Positions 1-11,480 of a stretch of 64,000 bases of DNA are shown in pieces. Origin of the DNA: Pardosa pseudoannulata (lineage: Eukaryota > Arthropoda > Arachnida > Araneae > Lycosidae); the NCBI GenBank assembly GCA_032207245.1, contig CM063506.1, positions 35,006,309-35,070,308 of the forward strand, written 5' to 3'. The notes under the pieces are model-generated. The model saw nothing but the letters and a program-made list of their open reading frames with translations, was not told where the DNA came from and searched no databases. The translations under genes were made by a program, and so were the position numbers. Positions within the stretch are counted from its first letter, which is position 1; every line of letters starts with the position of its first letter.

Positions 1-147
1 TAACAAAATCAATCTTAGCCAAAGAAATTGACTACAAATCGCCGATTTTGAATAAAATATTTTCTAATTCATATTATACTAATTACTCAAATTTTTTATA
101 TTTTAACCATACTTACATTTATGAAAATAACTTGCCATTGATTAACA

Positions 148-1300
148 CATTTGAGACCGCTGACGTGAATTCCCGTCATTTCAAGTTCTATTCCTAACTG
201 CCGTAGAGGTGAATTCACTGCACATAGAGTGGACTCCGCTTAATGTAATCGCGGTTAATGTTATCAATCGCTTATTGTTATCGAAATCACTTGGTCCCAA
301 TTTTCTCTATTTATTTGTATGTTAAAATTATCGCTTTATGTGATCGTTACATCGGTTAATGTTATCAGCTTAGGCACCTCATTTTAACTGGCAAAGGAAT
401 ATTCACAATGTATTCGGAAGGAACCCATTCTTTTCTTTCCCTTCGCTGCTGTTTTAATTTCCGAGAAACCTCCCTCTTTCACCTAAGGAAATGGGGAATG
501 AACAAAGGAGTGTGATATTACACGTTCCTGGAATTTTTCAGAAATACCCACACCCTGCTGGTGGTCAATGGTTGCCAGATAAGCAGAAGGCAACGCATTT
601 TTATTCGAACTGAGAAGGAGCGCATTCACATTTTATGTCTTGCTCGCTTACATACAGCTTGTTGATATGGAAGCCAGAAAGTAAAATGATATAACATTAA
701 AAAAAATCGAAATTTTAAATCATTATGACAGGTTGATGGAACTAATGAGTCAGATGGAGAATTTCTTGATATTGAGCCACCTCCTACAAGTTCTGAAATG
801 ATAAATACATTGAAAATGTTGAAACGAGGAGTTCAATAAAGCTCCCATGATTTTAAAAAACATTATGATGACGGACAATGTATCAATGAGCTTCTTAGAA
901 AAAACTGTAAACAGCCAACAATTGATTAATTTTTTTATTATGTATACAATTCTTATATTTTAAAGGGTATACAGTACATAAATATGAGGTACGTTTTTTT
1001 TTATTTTGTTTTGAAATTTAGTTCGTGTTAATTAAAGGGGGGGGTAAATTTATCTAATTTTGCATATCGTTTATTGTTATCAAAATTACGGTGTCCCAAA
1101 CTGATCACATTAAGCGGAGTCCACTGTATTTCAAATTCTATTTCTGGTACCATTGACGCGAATTGACGTCTTTCCAAATTCTATTCCTAATTGCTGTTGA
1201 CGTTTCTGTCTTCCCAAATTTTCCCAAAAGTCGTTGTTGGCATGAATTCATATTTTTCCAAATTATATTCCTGGTTACCGTTGAACGGAATTCATGTTCT
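148..1300 (+). repeat. ~44-bp minisatellite interrupted by Tigger copy 1
   Basis: Degenerate units of the form TGACGTGAATT...TTTCCAAATTCTATTCCTAATTGCCGT recur at about 160-226 and again at 1128-1300. The 900-bp Tigger copy splits one unit between them. Confidence 0.6.
227..1126 (+). mobile_element. Non-autonomous pogo/Tigger-type DNA transposon, copy 1
   Basis: 900 bp bounded by inverted ends, AGTGGACTCCGCTTAATG on the left and its complement (ending CCACTG) on the right, each next to a TA (225-226, 1127-1128), as expected for Tc1/mariner-pogo insertion. Inside are decayed ends of a transposase: a start like the CENP-B HTH domain (DMEAR...LTLKxKIEIL near 664-720) and a C-terminal tail (IEPPPTSSEMINTLKMLKRG near 772-833). 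The catalytic centre is deleted. Confidence 0.85.
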
Positions 1301-1403
1301 GCAACTCCTGTTTCTGAAAGTAGCAACATTACCACACGTAATCATAAGAAAGTAGGAATAGGAGAGAAAAATGTCATTTACATGATCCCGTTATTTTTTT
1401 TTA

Positions 1404-2171
1404 CAGTGGACTCCGCTTAATGTGATCGCGGTTAATGTTATCAATCTCTTATTGTTATCGAAATCAATTGGTCCAGGTTTTCTCTATTCATTTGTATGTT
1501 AAAATTATCGCTCGTTACATCGGTTAATGGGATCAGTTTTCGAACCTCATTTTAACTGGCAAAGGAATATTCGCAATATATTCAGAAAAAAACCCATTTT
1601 CTTTTCCTTCACTGTTTGAATTTTCGAGAATTCTCCTCTTACACCTAGATAAATGGGAAATGAAGAAAGTAGTGGGTCATTATACGTTCCTGGAATTTTT
1701 CAGAAATACGCACACCCTGCTGGTGGTCAATGGTTGTCAGATTAGCAGAAGACAACACATTATTTTCGGAACTGAGAAGGAGCGTATTCCCATTTTATGC
1801 CTTGTCGCTTACATGCAGCTTGTCGATATGGAAGCCAGAGCACGAAATGATTTAACATTAAAACAAAAGATCGAAATTTTAAACTGTCATGGCAGGTTGA
1901 TTATCATTACGAACAATATATCAATGAGCTTCTTAGAAAAAATTGTAGACAGTCAACAATTAATCAACTTTTTTAATTATGTACACAATTCTTATGTTTT
2001 AAAGGATTAAATACATAAATGCAGGATAATATAAGGTGTGTTTTTTCATTTTGTTTTTAAATTTAGTACGTGTGAATTAAAGGGGGGGGTAAATTTATCT
2101 AATTTTGCATATCGTTTATTGTTATCAAAATCACAGTGTCCCAAACTGATCACATTAAGCGGAGTCCACTG
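1404..2171 (+). mobile_element. Non-autonomous pogo/Tigger-type DNA transposon, copy 2
   Basis: 768 bp, same family and orientation as copy 1, starting CAGTGGACTCCGC after TA (1402-1403) and ending CCACTG before TA (2172-2173). A broken reading frame 1660-2010 keeps the CENP-B-like start MEARARNDLTLKQKIEIL but lacks the C-terminal part still present in copy 1. It has a larger internal deletion. Confidence 0.87.
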
Positions 2172-2173
2172 TA

Positions 2174-3160
2174 TTTAGGTTGCATTTTAATATTTCAGCG
2201 CTTTAATATTAGAAAAAAATGTTTTAACAATAGCCAATATATACTTACTGGCTATTGCTTTGTTCTCTACAGAATCATAAATAATAATTTATAGGTACTA
2301 AAATTCCCACAAGATATTTTACAATGCAGTAAATTTTCACAGTTTGTATTAAGAAAATATGGTGGAATATGACATCTATGGAGAAATTTTACAGCTGAAA
2401 AACATAGCCGTTAGGGATTTTTCAAGTGTAAAGTTCTTAGCCCTAAAAAAAAACTACAGAAATGTGGCATTGAACAAGATGAGTTTAACTGCTCGTGAAA
2501 ATATTCGTAACAGCTTTTCACGCGACTGAATTTAATGTTTTTGACCATATTAAGAATGTCTCTGTACAGTAGAAATATAAAAATTGCTTGAGAAAGAAAA
2601 CTGCTGTTTTTGTGAAATTACTTCCTTTTTATGGGAAAAACTTTTTGAAAACCCTATCAGTGAAAATAACTATTAATATTTTTTATATATACTTTGATAA
2701 AAACGTGTGTGTCAGTTTTATACAAGCCAGTGAGGATCACTCAAGCAATCAAATACAACATTGATTCAACTACAAATAATAAGTTTAACAAATTAAAAAA
2801 GACTGTAAAGTCCGCTTGTTCCTAATATTTAGACGTATAATAGTAATACACAACTTGTGTGCTGCGAGAGATTTTCAAGCGTGCCGCAAGGATTTTTTGT
2901 AAATATTTGTGTATCGTTAATATTAAATTTCCTATTTATCATATACCATTTTTCCTGTTTAACACCGTTCACTCTTTTTCCTATATCACTATATCCCTGC
3001 AATAGAAAATCAATGAATTTTGCTTTCAAATCAACGAGCAGGCGTTTGCCTTCATAATCGTCGAGCGGAATACTGTATCTGATAGTTGGCCGTGCATTTA
3101 TTTATCTTAAGTGTTTTAGTCCGAGATAGCATTGCATGTTGCTGTTATAAAGAATTTACG
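2174..3160. other. No gene seen
   Basis: AT-rich unique-looking sequence. Short open frames on both strands at 2829-3057 overlap each other and have no recognisable content. Confidence 0.6.
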
Positions 3161-3162
3161 AT

Positions 3163-3343
3163 TGGTTTGGTTTGGTTTGGAGCGCTACGGTCTACTGTTT
3201 TGCAACACGAGGGCTAGTGAGACCGGGACCTACTGCTTAAAGCCGATTCCGAACGGCTACGAACATCCATGCCATAGTGGGATTCGAACCCACGAACTCC
3301 GGTACCGACGATCAGCGCCCTAACCAATCGGCCAGCGTTCGGC
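3163..3343 (-). mobile_element. tRNA-derived SINE, copy A
   Basis: Read on the minus strand it opens with a tRNA-like head: A-box-like TGGCCGATTGG and B-box GGTTCGAATCC (3283-3293). A body follows that ends in the AACCAAACC-type tail. Best-preserved member of the family repeated through the window. Confidence 0.85.
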
Positions 3344-3347
3344 TACT

Positions 3348-3520
3348 GGTTTGGTTTGGAGTGCTACGGTCTACTTTTTTTAAATGCGAGGGCTAATGAG
3401 ACCGGGACCTACAGCTTAAAGCCGATTTCGAACGGCCGAACATCCATGCCAAACTGGGATTCGAACCCACGAACTCCGGTACCGAAGGCCAGCACCCTAA
3501 ATAATTGACCATCGTTCGGC
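3348..3520 (-). mobile_element. tRNA-derived SINE, copy B
   Basis: Same family and orientation as copy A and almost abutting it, with an intact B-box GGTTCGAATCC. The pair may be a tandem insertion or a dimer. Confidence 0.82.
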
Positions 3521-3966
3521 AAAAAAAAATTATGAAGTTAGACTCTTGATTTTTACTTTTCTGAACGGCAGCAAAGAAAAACAAAAAATCCTCTGCAATG
3601 AAAATCGGAGGATTTTAAGTAAAAAAAAACTTCTAATTTCCTTTGTGTTAATTGCATAATAAAGACCGGGCGAGCTTTAATTTCTGTGTGTGCAAAGTAA
3701 ATTACTAAATAAATGTCCATTATTATATAAATATTAACATCATAGCTGCATTACATATTGGTTTTGTTATTTTGAAAAGGTATTTATAATTACCTCAACA
3801 ATTTCTTTAAAAATCTTCTCGCATTTCCTTTCCTTGCGTTTATACTTGATACTGTGTTTTTAGGTGTGCCGAAAATAGATATGTTTAGTGTGTTGTCAAC
3901 CAGAAAAGGTTGAAAAACAATAACCTAGACAGATATAATGAGTTAGTAATTATGTACGAATGTGAC

Positions 3967-4178
3967 AGTCGCGGTAGCTCAATCAACAAAGGTGTCAAAC
4001 TCAAAACCGGAGGGTTGTGGGATCGAGGCTCCGGAGTACCTGAATTGGCGGATTCGAATCCCACCGCTGGCATGGATATTAGTAGCCGTTCGGAACCGCC
4101 CTTAAGTAGCAAGTCCCGGTCGCATTATCCCTCGTGAGCCAAACAGTAGAAAGTAGCGCCCTAAACAAATCCAAACCC
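3967..4178 (+). mobile_element. tRNA-derived SINE, copy C, with extended head
   Basis: Plus orientation. The family body (GGCATGGAT...AGCCGTTCGGAACCG...) follows B-box GGATTCGAATCCC at 4050-4062. Upstream is an additional tRNA-like segment with TAGCTCAATC (A-box-like) and GGATCGAGGCTCC (B-box-like), so the head looks double. Confidence 0.75.
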
Positions 4179-4263
4179 GTTCACTCATTTCCCTTTATTG
4201 AGGACATTAAGTTTTAAAAATGCTCATTCCTGAGTTAATTGCACAATGAGAACCATCTTTCTA

Positions 4264-4900
4264 TCCCCTATATAATAATAGCCTAAGTTATCTGTACGTC
4301 TGTCCTCGATTTCATGAAGCGGTTGGACCTGGAATGGCTAGAGATATTCATAATTAGCAAAATTCAAGGAGAGTAAAGTTTATCTTCTCCTAAACTATAG
4401 ATCACATTCTAAAATAAATTGGTATTAATATGCTTCATATCCCAGCGAAAAATACTACCTTCTTTAAAACGTTCGAAATCCACCCCTTCCCCTCTTTTCG
4501 AGCTTTATTTCAACTCCTATTTTCCCCGGTAAAGAGCAGGCGATTAAATTTATCTATTTATCCCATAAAAAATAGGTAAAAATAACATTTTTCTAGCATT
4601 ATGACGTCATTCATTTAACCATCTCATTGAATCATTTCTTATTTTAAATTATGCCTTATTTTCATAAGTTTTATTATTGATCTTAGATATTACGTAAGTA
4701 ATTTTCTTTTATATTTGGCTTAAATAATAGATTAGGTACATACGTGATAATTTTAAATTGAATCACAGATTATTTTTTGTTGCAAGATAATTCTCAGCCA
4801 AAAAACAAACCATTTTTTTACCTGTCTCATAAGGTGCTTTACAATTTTGGAAAATTAAAAAGTTTACTGATCCCGTCATATATGACGAGCTATATGCTAG
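4264..4900 (+). mobile_element. Non-autonomous Helitron A
   Basis: Begins A|TCCCCTATATAATAAT and ends in CTAG|T. The perfect 14-bp palindrome CGTCATATATGACG lies at 4874-4887, 10 bp before the CTAG. No terminal inverted repeat, no target duplication and no Rep/helicase frame, which is Helitron architecture. Shares both ends and most of its length with the element at 8299-9190. Confidence 0.82.
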
Positions 4901-5189
4901 TTTTTATATATTAGATTACCAAACAAAGGTTCCGTATGCATAAATATTATCACCATGATAACTGCACTTCACATTAGTTTTGTTACTTAGAAATAGTGTT
5001 TATAACAACCTCAACCGTTTCTCAAAAAATCTTTTAATATTTACTGCTCCTGTATTTTTATTTCATATTTGTTTAAGTGTGACGGAAATAATTTCGGATA
5101 TTTTTAGTATGTCGTCTTGAGAAACATTGATATGAAATGTTTTAGGAAACAGCGCCTACGTCGAAAAACCTACGGCTTCAAGGTTCAGA

Positions 5190-6945
5190 CTCTTCACAGA
5201 AAAAAAAAATTAAGCACTTTTTAAGCCAGGGTTGGAAAAAAATCATGATTTTTTTTAAAAAATCAGATTTATTTGATTTAAATCAGATTTTTTTTATTTA
5301 AATCGGATTTTTTTGATTTTTTTCTGAATACTAATTTTAATTGTTGTTTTTATGTTTTTTGCAATATACATAGAATAGTTTGTTATAAGAAGTCACATCT
5401 TATCTATCTAGTATATTCTCACACTGATTACCTAAACTTAAATATATAAATTTTAATCTAAATACATTCTATTATTTTGTAATTGGATAGTGCAAACTCA
5501 ATAAGATGTCGATTAAAAGAACAAATTAAATATTCTTTTAATGCAAACTATTTATTTAAAAAAACAAATCACAATTATTTTAATATTTTTTTTAAGTACC
5601 GAATAATGGATTTAATTGTTTCAATAAAAACACTAGCTTTGATGCTTTATCCACTCCTCATTGCTTACGAAGGCTAGAATGAACAATACCAAAAGAAGAA
5701 AACTGTCTTTCCATTCCAGCAGATGAAGCCACGGCTGTTATTATTTGGTAGACAAACTGGATTTCAGTTCTCTTTACCTTCCATTACATAAAATGAATTC
5801 AACCAGTCATAATCAATCATTGTACTACCCATGCTACATATTTTCTGGTAACAACCCCTAAATTCTTGAAAAGCTCATGTTATCTATTTACACTTATTTA
5901 CTTATTGGTATTACTGTGCTGACTGATTCCCAGTTCTCCTGTCTTTGGAATATAGGTTTTAAAAGAAGTGAAAAAAAATGACTTAAATCAATGATTTTAA
6001 AAAAAAAAATCAACTGATTTAAATCATGATTTAAATCAATTGATTTAAATCATGCCAACCCTGTTTTAAGCACCTTAATTTTCATTGTACTATGATCGAC
6101 CTACAGCTAAAGCTTCAAAATTGAAGGTTTTCATGAGCTTCATGACTTGTAAAATGACATTAAATAATATATATAAATCAAATTAATAATTTTATTAAAC
6201 ACAATTGTTAATATCTCATACTTTATGTTAAGACATCTTTCTCCGCAAACATAAATTTTAGAACAGCAATAGTCCTTATTGATCAAATGTCCCTCCCCCC
6301 TCCCTAAAAAAATCCGAAATATCTGTAAAGTTAAGAAAGTACTATCTGTGGTGGAAGATCAACAAGTTTCACATCATAGCAACACTATTTTTATTGCAAC
6401 ATGTAAAATAAGATAATAAAAAGTACTTCTGTATTATAAACAGGTAAATATAATATTCACGCACACACAGGGAGACAGAGAGAAAAGAAGATGCAGTATC
6501 TACTCTAAAAAAGTTTTAATTATGACATACTCGAAACAAGATTCAAGAAATTATCAATGCTATTTTAAAAATGTAACTGGAGAGCTATTTCCATTCATAA
6601 TAGAAGATGAGAACCAAAAAATATAGGAAGAGGGGGGGAATAAGAGAATATGTCTAATTTTGAAGTTCATTTTTCTTTTCTTCTATACATTTTTTTAATT
6701 GGTCTAACTCTTCTTTCTTATTTTTAGCTTTGTTGGATGGATTGGTGATTAATTACCAAGGGAAATAAAAATTCAGCAACCGATATTTGGGGAAAAATAA
6801 GCATTTTTTGAGCACTCGGAAAAAATTATAAATTTTAAGGATACGAAAAGAAAATTAAGCACTTTTTAAGGACTTATTAGGGACCTTAAAAATGGATCTA
6901 CAAAATAAGCACTTTTTAAGGATTTTAAGCACCCAGCCGAACCAT
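5190..6945. repeat. Older interspersed repeat carrying AAGCACTTTTTAAG motifs
   Basis: AATTAAGCACTTTTTAAG occurs at 5208-5225 (host of the hAT insertion), and closely related motifs recur at 6855-6940. Relatives (AATTAAGGACTTTTTAAGG) also occur at 30950-30975 and 34622-34725. Likely ends of a decayed DNA transposon; superfamily not determined. The rest of 6072-6850 shows no gene. Confidence 0.45.
5227..6063. mobile_element. hAT-type transposon (non-autonomous), TSD TTTTAAGC
   Basis: 837 bp with terminal inverted repeats CAGGGTTGG...CCAACCCTG, followed inward by GATTTAAAT-rich subterminal repeats. Flanked by a perfect 8-bp duplication TTTTAAGC (5219-5226 and 6064-6071), diagnostic for hAT. No transposase frame. 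It sits inside another repeat characterised by AATTAAGCACTTTTTAAG. Confidence 0.92.
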
Positions 6946-7049
6946 GGGCTTAAAGTCGATTTCAAATAGCTACGAACATCGATACCAGGATGGAATCCAA
7001 ATTCAGGAACCGAAAGACAGTGCCCAACCTATTCGGCCACTGTCTGGCC
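6946..7049 (-). mobile_element. tRNA-derived SINE, copy D (partial, degraded)
   Basis: Family body plus head (TTAAAGTCGATTTCAAATAGC..., then a decayed B-box region). The distal part of the body is missing. Confidence 0.65.
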
Positions 7050-7881
7050 TTAAAATTAGCATATCCAGATATGTTAAGCAAAATATTAAAATCTAATCAA
7101 CTTATTACCAGAATAAACAGCATGCTCTTAACTACGGATTAAAATAAATATTAAATAGTTATAAATAAAGATTTTCCGACTAATTCTAATGCTCCATTAT
7201 AAAATTCTAACAAAATTACTATATTTATATTAAAATAACGCTCATTTATTTAGAGTAATTTTGTAAGATAACGATTTTTTAGAAAGAGAACCACGAAAAT
7301 GTTGACAAAAATGTCATAAAAATAATATTTTAGCTATTATTTATAGAAAAAGTCATGTGTTCCAATTACTTTAGAGAATGAAAATCTATTTTAAGTTTGA
7401 ATCACAGAAGTAAATAAACACATTACTGACAAATTTCATAAAGTAATTTTAAGTTGACGCACAATTTAAGGGGTGTAATTATTGGAAACATTCCATAAAA
7501 CATCAAATAAAATTATAATTAAAAACTAACTAACTGGTTTCTGGTTACACAAATTCCCACTTCCGGTAATTAAAATCTTTACTTTCAGTTTTCTGATGGA
7601 TAATTTGTTGAGCCTATATTTAACGCAGACGCAAATTTCAATTTAATTTATAAAGCTAAAAAACGAAATACTCCGTAGACTAGAAAAAGCAGAATAAAAC
7701 TGTCCCGAACTAGACTGCTACGTTAGCGTATTACCTAAATAAATACAATATTAATCAAACTTTAAAAGTAGGATAAATTCATAAGAATAGTTTACACGAA
7801 AGCGAGATATTTATTTGTAGGTAAAAATAATGCAGTATCCCTACAAATAATCCCTACGATATATATTTATTACACTGTAGA

Positions 7882-8080
7882 TTTGGTTTTTGGTTTGAAC
7901 CACTAAGGTCTACTGTTTTGCTCACGAGAGCTAGTGACCTACTGCTTAAAGCCGATTCCGAACGGCTACGAACATCCACGCTAACAGCGAGATTCGAACC
8001 CATGCACTCCGGTACCGATGAGCAGCGCTCTACAATTCAGCCATCGTGCGGCTATATTATTAATTATACTCGGCTATATC
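7882..8080 (-). mobile_element. tRNA-derived SINE, copy E, with 13-bp TSD
   Basis: SINE body and head (core to about 8053, B-box-like GGTTCGAATCTC on the minus strand) plus short AT-rich DNA. It is flanked by the perfect duplication ATTACACTGTAGA at 7869-7881 and 8081-8093, showing retrotransposition. Confidence 0.82.
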
Positions 8081-8298
8081 ATTACACTGTAGAAGAATAT
8101 ACTCTTTATTTTCCGAATTCCTCCCTAACTTACACAAAAACGACATATTCATTGATAAGTAAAAAAAATATAATAACCATAACAATATGTATATTTACTA
8201 CACTGTAGAAGCATGTACTGTTTATTTTCAAGGCTTCCCCCTCCCCCTCCCATTACAGCAATTGGGGAAAAATAAATATGTACCATAAACAGATCCAA

Positions 8299-9190
8299 TC
8301 CCCTATATAATAATAGCCTAAATTATCTGTCCTTGAATTTATGAAGCGGTTGGACCTGGAATGGATAGAGGCATCCATTCAAAGCGAATAAACTTTATCT
8401 TCTCCTAAACTATCGATCCGATTCTATAATAAATTTGTATAAATATGCTTCATATCACAGCAAAAAATACTATAGTCTTTAAAACGCTCGAAATCCATCC
8501 CTTCGCCCCTTTTCGAGGGTTTAATGCCATTAGTTCAAGTCCTATTTTCCCCGGTTAAGAGCAGGCTATTAAATTTATCCATTTATCACTTAATAAATAA
8601 GTAAAAATAACATTTTTTTCTAGCATTGTGACGTCATTCCTTTAAACATCTCATTGAATAATTTCATATTTTAAACTATTTAAATATCGTCTACACTATT
8701 ATAATATCTTTTACCACTGAACTTAGATATTACGTAAATGATTTTCTTTTATATTTGGCTTAAATAATAGATTAGGTACATACGTGATAATTTTAAATTT
8801 AATCATCGATTATTTTTTGTTGCCATGAAAATTTTATCACCGGTATTAACAATAAATTCTTTTCATATAAGCCTAGGAGTCTATTTCACGGATTCATAAA
8901 TATCTAACTTTTAATTTATATATATTTGGAAATTAAGAAGTTTGTTCGTTTGTGTGTTTGTTTGTTATACATAACCACACGGTTTGACCAAATGAATTCA
9001 ATGTGATACTAAACTGCATCACAGGATCGGGAGACTCTAGATGACTATGATGATAAATAAATTATTGAGAGTTAACCAGATAATTCTCAGCCAAAAAACA
9101 AACCATTTTTTACCTGCCTCATTGGGTACTTAACAATTCTGGAATATTAAAAATTTTACTAATCCCGTCATATGATGGGCTATATGCTAG
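8299..9190 (+). mobile_element. Non-autonomous Helitron B
   Basis: 892 bp, same family as Helitron A: A|TCCCCTATATAATAAT at the 5' end, CTAG|T at the 3' end, and a 16-bp imperfect palindrome CCCGTCATATGATGGG (9164-9179) before it. It carries about 210 bp (8838-9057) absent from copy A. Joining its flanks restores the sequence of the neighbouring tandem repeat. Confidence 0.87.
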
Positions 9191-9310
9191 TCTAAAAGAA
9201 GTTAACTACTTTGCGATACGCAAAGACTATGACCCCATAGAATTTGCTATTTTAATCTCTTTGGATGCCTAAAATACTACAAACTTACTTATTAATACAT
9301 TGTATGCGGA

Positions 9311-9454
9311 ATACGTACTAGTACATTTTCTGACGATTGATACTTGAGCGCGGGACAAGTGCTAGTACGTTTTCTGACGATTGATACTTGAGCGCGGGAC
9401 AAGTGCTAGTACGTTTTCTGACGATTGATACTTGAGCGCGGGCCACGTACTAGT
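9311..9454. repeat. 44-bp tandem repeat, about three units
   Basis: Three nearly identical 44-bp units containing GTACGTTTTCTGACGATTG and CTTGAGCGCGGG. The array opens and closes with the palindrome GTACTAGTAC (9315-9324, 9448-9457). Notably CpG-richer than its surroundings. Confidence 0.85.
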
Positions 9455-10610
9455 ACGGGTTACAGTAACAACATGGTATGTTTGCGGGTACAAAAATAAC
9501 GGCATATACTGGAAAACGAAGCCGAACGTTCTTGTCCACTACATAGATTCTAGAAAAATTTAGACAAATAAAAACTACTTTTTACATTATTAGTTTTATG
9601 ATTGCTCTTTTCATTTTTTATAATGTAAAAATGTTTATATATAACATAATTCGAAAAAAATTAAAACTATAGACTACTGTTTCTATTTGATTTTTCATAT
9701 TTACGATACTATTATAAATTTATCCACTAAAAAAATATTTTTTGTTTACAAAAATCTTATTGTTATTATTTATGTATTTCTATTTATATATTTGTTTATA
9801 TATTTCAATATAAAATAAGAAAAGTTAAAAATTAAATAATTTTCGATATACTGAGATTCAACTGAATAACTAAATTTACGCACAAAACCCCCGCTCCTGG
9901 TACAATTCCGCTGCAAAATGTACCCACACACAATGTGTTAATGTCAATGTGTTCTTGACATGTCCCGGTTTTACACAGTTTTAATCATGGTTTTGTCGTC
10001 ATGTCAAAAACCTGTTTGTCAAAACCCGTCAAAAATTGGTAACATTTGAATTACTTGCTATTGTAATAAATTTGTTTACAGCAAGCCACTCCCTGTTATG
10101 TATTATTGTTAACTGCTTAATTATTCAAATTTAATTATTAAATTATTTTATTATTAATTAACTACAATTTATTAACTATTTGCTATAGACAAATCAGTAT
10201 GTTAGAGCAAGTATTTTTATCAGTATCATAGACTAGAAGCATGCTTGAGTTTAAAAGAATTTTAATTTCATGCATAATCCTAAGCATTCAAAACTTCAAA
10301 AAATGTTAGGTATTCATAAATTTTCAAAATCAATTTACGGGGTAATTTATATCCTTTGGAATAGTCCATAAGATTAATAGCTGGAGATTCTCATTTAATT
10401 TTGAAATTTACCAAAGGTACAAGCAACCTGATATTGTTAAAGTTATAAAATGCAATATATTACGATGGCTGAAACATTTATTCCGGTCTGACAATGCAAA
10501 CTCAGTAAAAAGCTTCCTTTTACTAATTCCATGGGAAAAAGAAGACAAGGGTGTCCACCAATTAGGTAGAGAGAGACTATTCTTATATATAAGAATAGTC
10601 ATCAAAATTG
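9455..10610. other. No gene seen
   Basis: AT-rich, apparently an insertion inside the ~310-bp repeat array. It includes an unassigned stretch near 9960-10040 with repeated ATGTC/GTCAAAA motifs. Confidence 0.5.
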
Positions 10611-10936
10611 TAGAAACATGCAGCATGTATTGTTATTTTCCAAAGCATGTTCCCAGTTTATTTACTGCAATCGAAAAATTAAATGTGTGCCAAAAATAAA
10701 CCCAAAATAAAAAAAAATCTACTTTACGATAGGTAAAGACTTTCCCCATAGAATTTGCTTTGTTAATGTCTTTGGATGCCTAAAATAGCATTGTACAAGC
10801 AATAAAACAGAAAGGGATAAAACATAAATTCATAAAAATATTTTTTCAATATTTTATACTAAAATAATATACTCATTAATCGATAAAAAATAAAAATTAT
10901 GCAGTAAACAGTACGATAAGAAGCATTCATTAAACC

Positions 10937-11480
10937 AGAGTTTCTTAAACTGTGAGTTGCGATTCCAATTGAGGTCGGCGGCTCTTGCAGGGGTCGCCCA
11001 AAATGTTACCAATTTTGATATATCTCTAACTTATAGTAATTTTACAATTACTAAATATTTCTAAAGAATGTATCTGAAAACAGATAAAGACAATTCAGAC
11101 AAAGAAAAAGCGAAAACATTTCGTCGCATTTTTTAATAATAGAAACGTTTATTTTACTTGCTTTACAGGTGACGCTGTCAATTCGCCAAAGAGTCCTGCG
11201 TATGCAAGTAGTGACAATAGAAGTGGCTACACTTAATCGACAGACTATAGTTAAAGTTTAAATTTACCCAAGTAATTGAATTTATTTTTATTACTGTATT
11301 ATTTTTTAAGTTTGTCACTTATTTAAAATTTTTACATTGTTCTATGTCTTAAAGTTAAAGACGTAAACGTACGTAAAAGTGAAAAAACTTTCAGTTTCAC
11401 TTAGACGTGTGTCAAATTTGCGAAATGCTCATGGGTTCCCACAAAATTTTCGTAAATATTATAAGGTCCCCACACCAAAG
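10937..11480. mobile_element. Possible hAT-like fragment
   Basis: CAGAGTTTCTTAAACTGTG followed by GGTCG-type motifs resembles the end of hAT elements, and it interrupts the ~310-bp repeat array. I could not find a matching second end. Confidence 0.35.

Noticed and set aside
3132..3323. 63-codon frame with cysteines
   Set aside because: Lies entirely in SINE copy A and recurs in other SINE copies (for example 24024-24239).
3967..4062. Possible functional tRNA gene
   Set aside because: A- and B-box-like motifs exist, but no proper acceptor or T-stem pairing could be made and SINE body follows directly.
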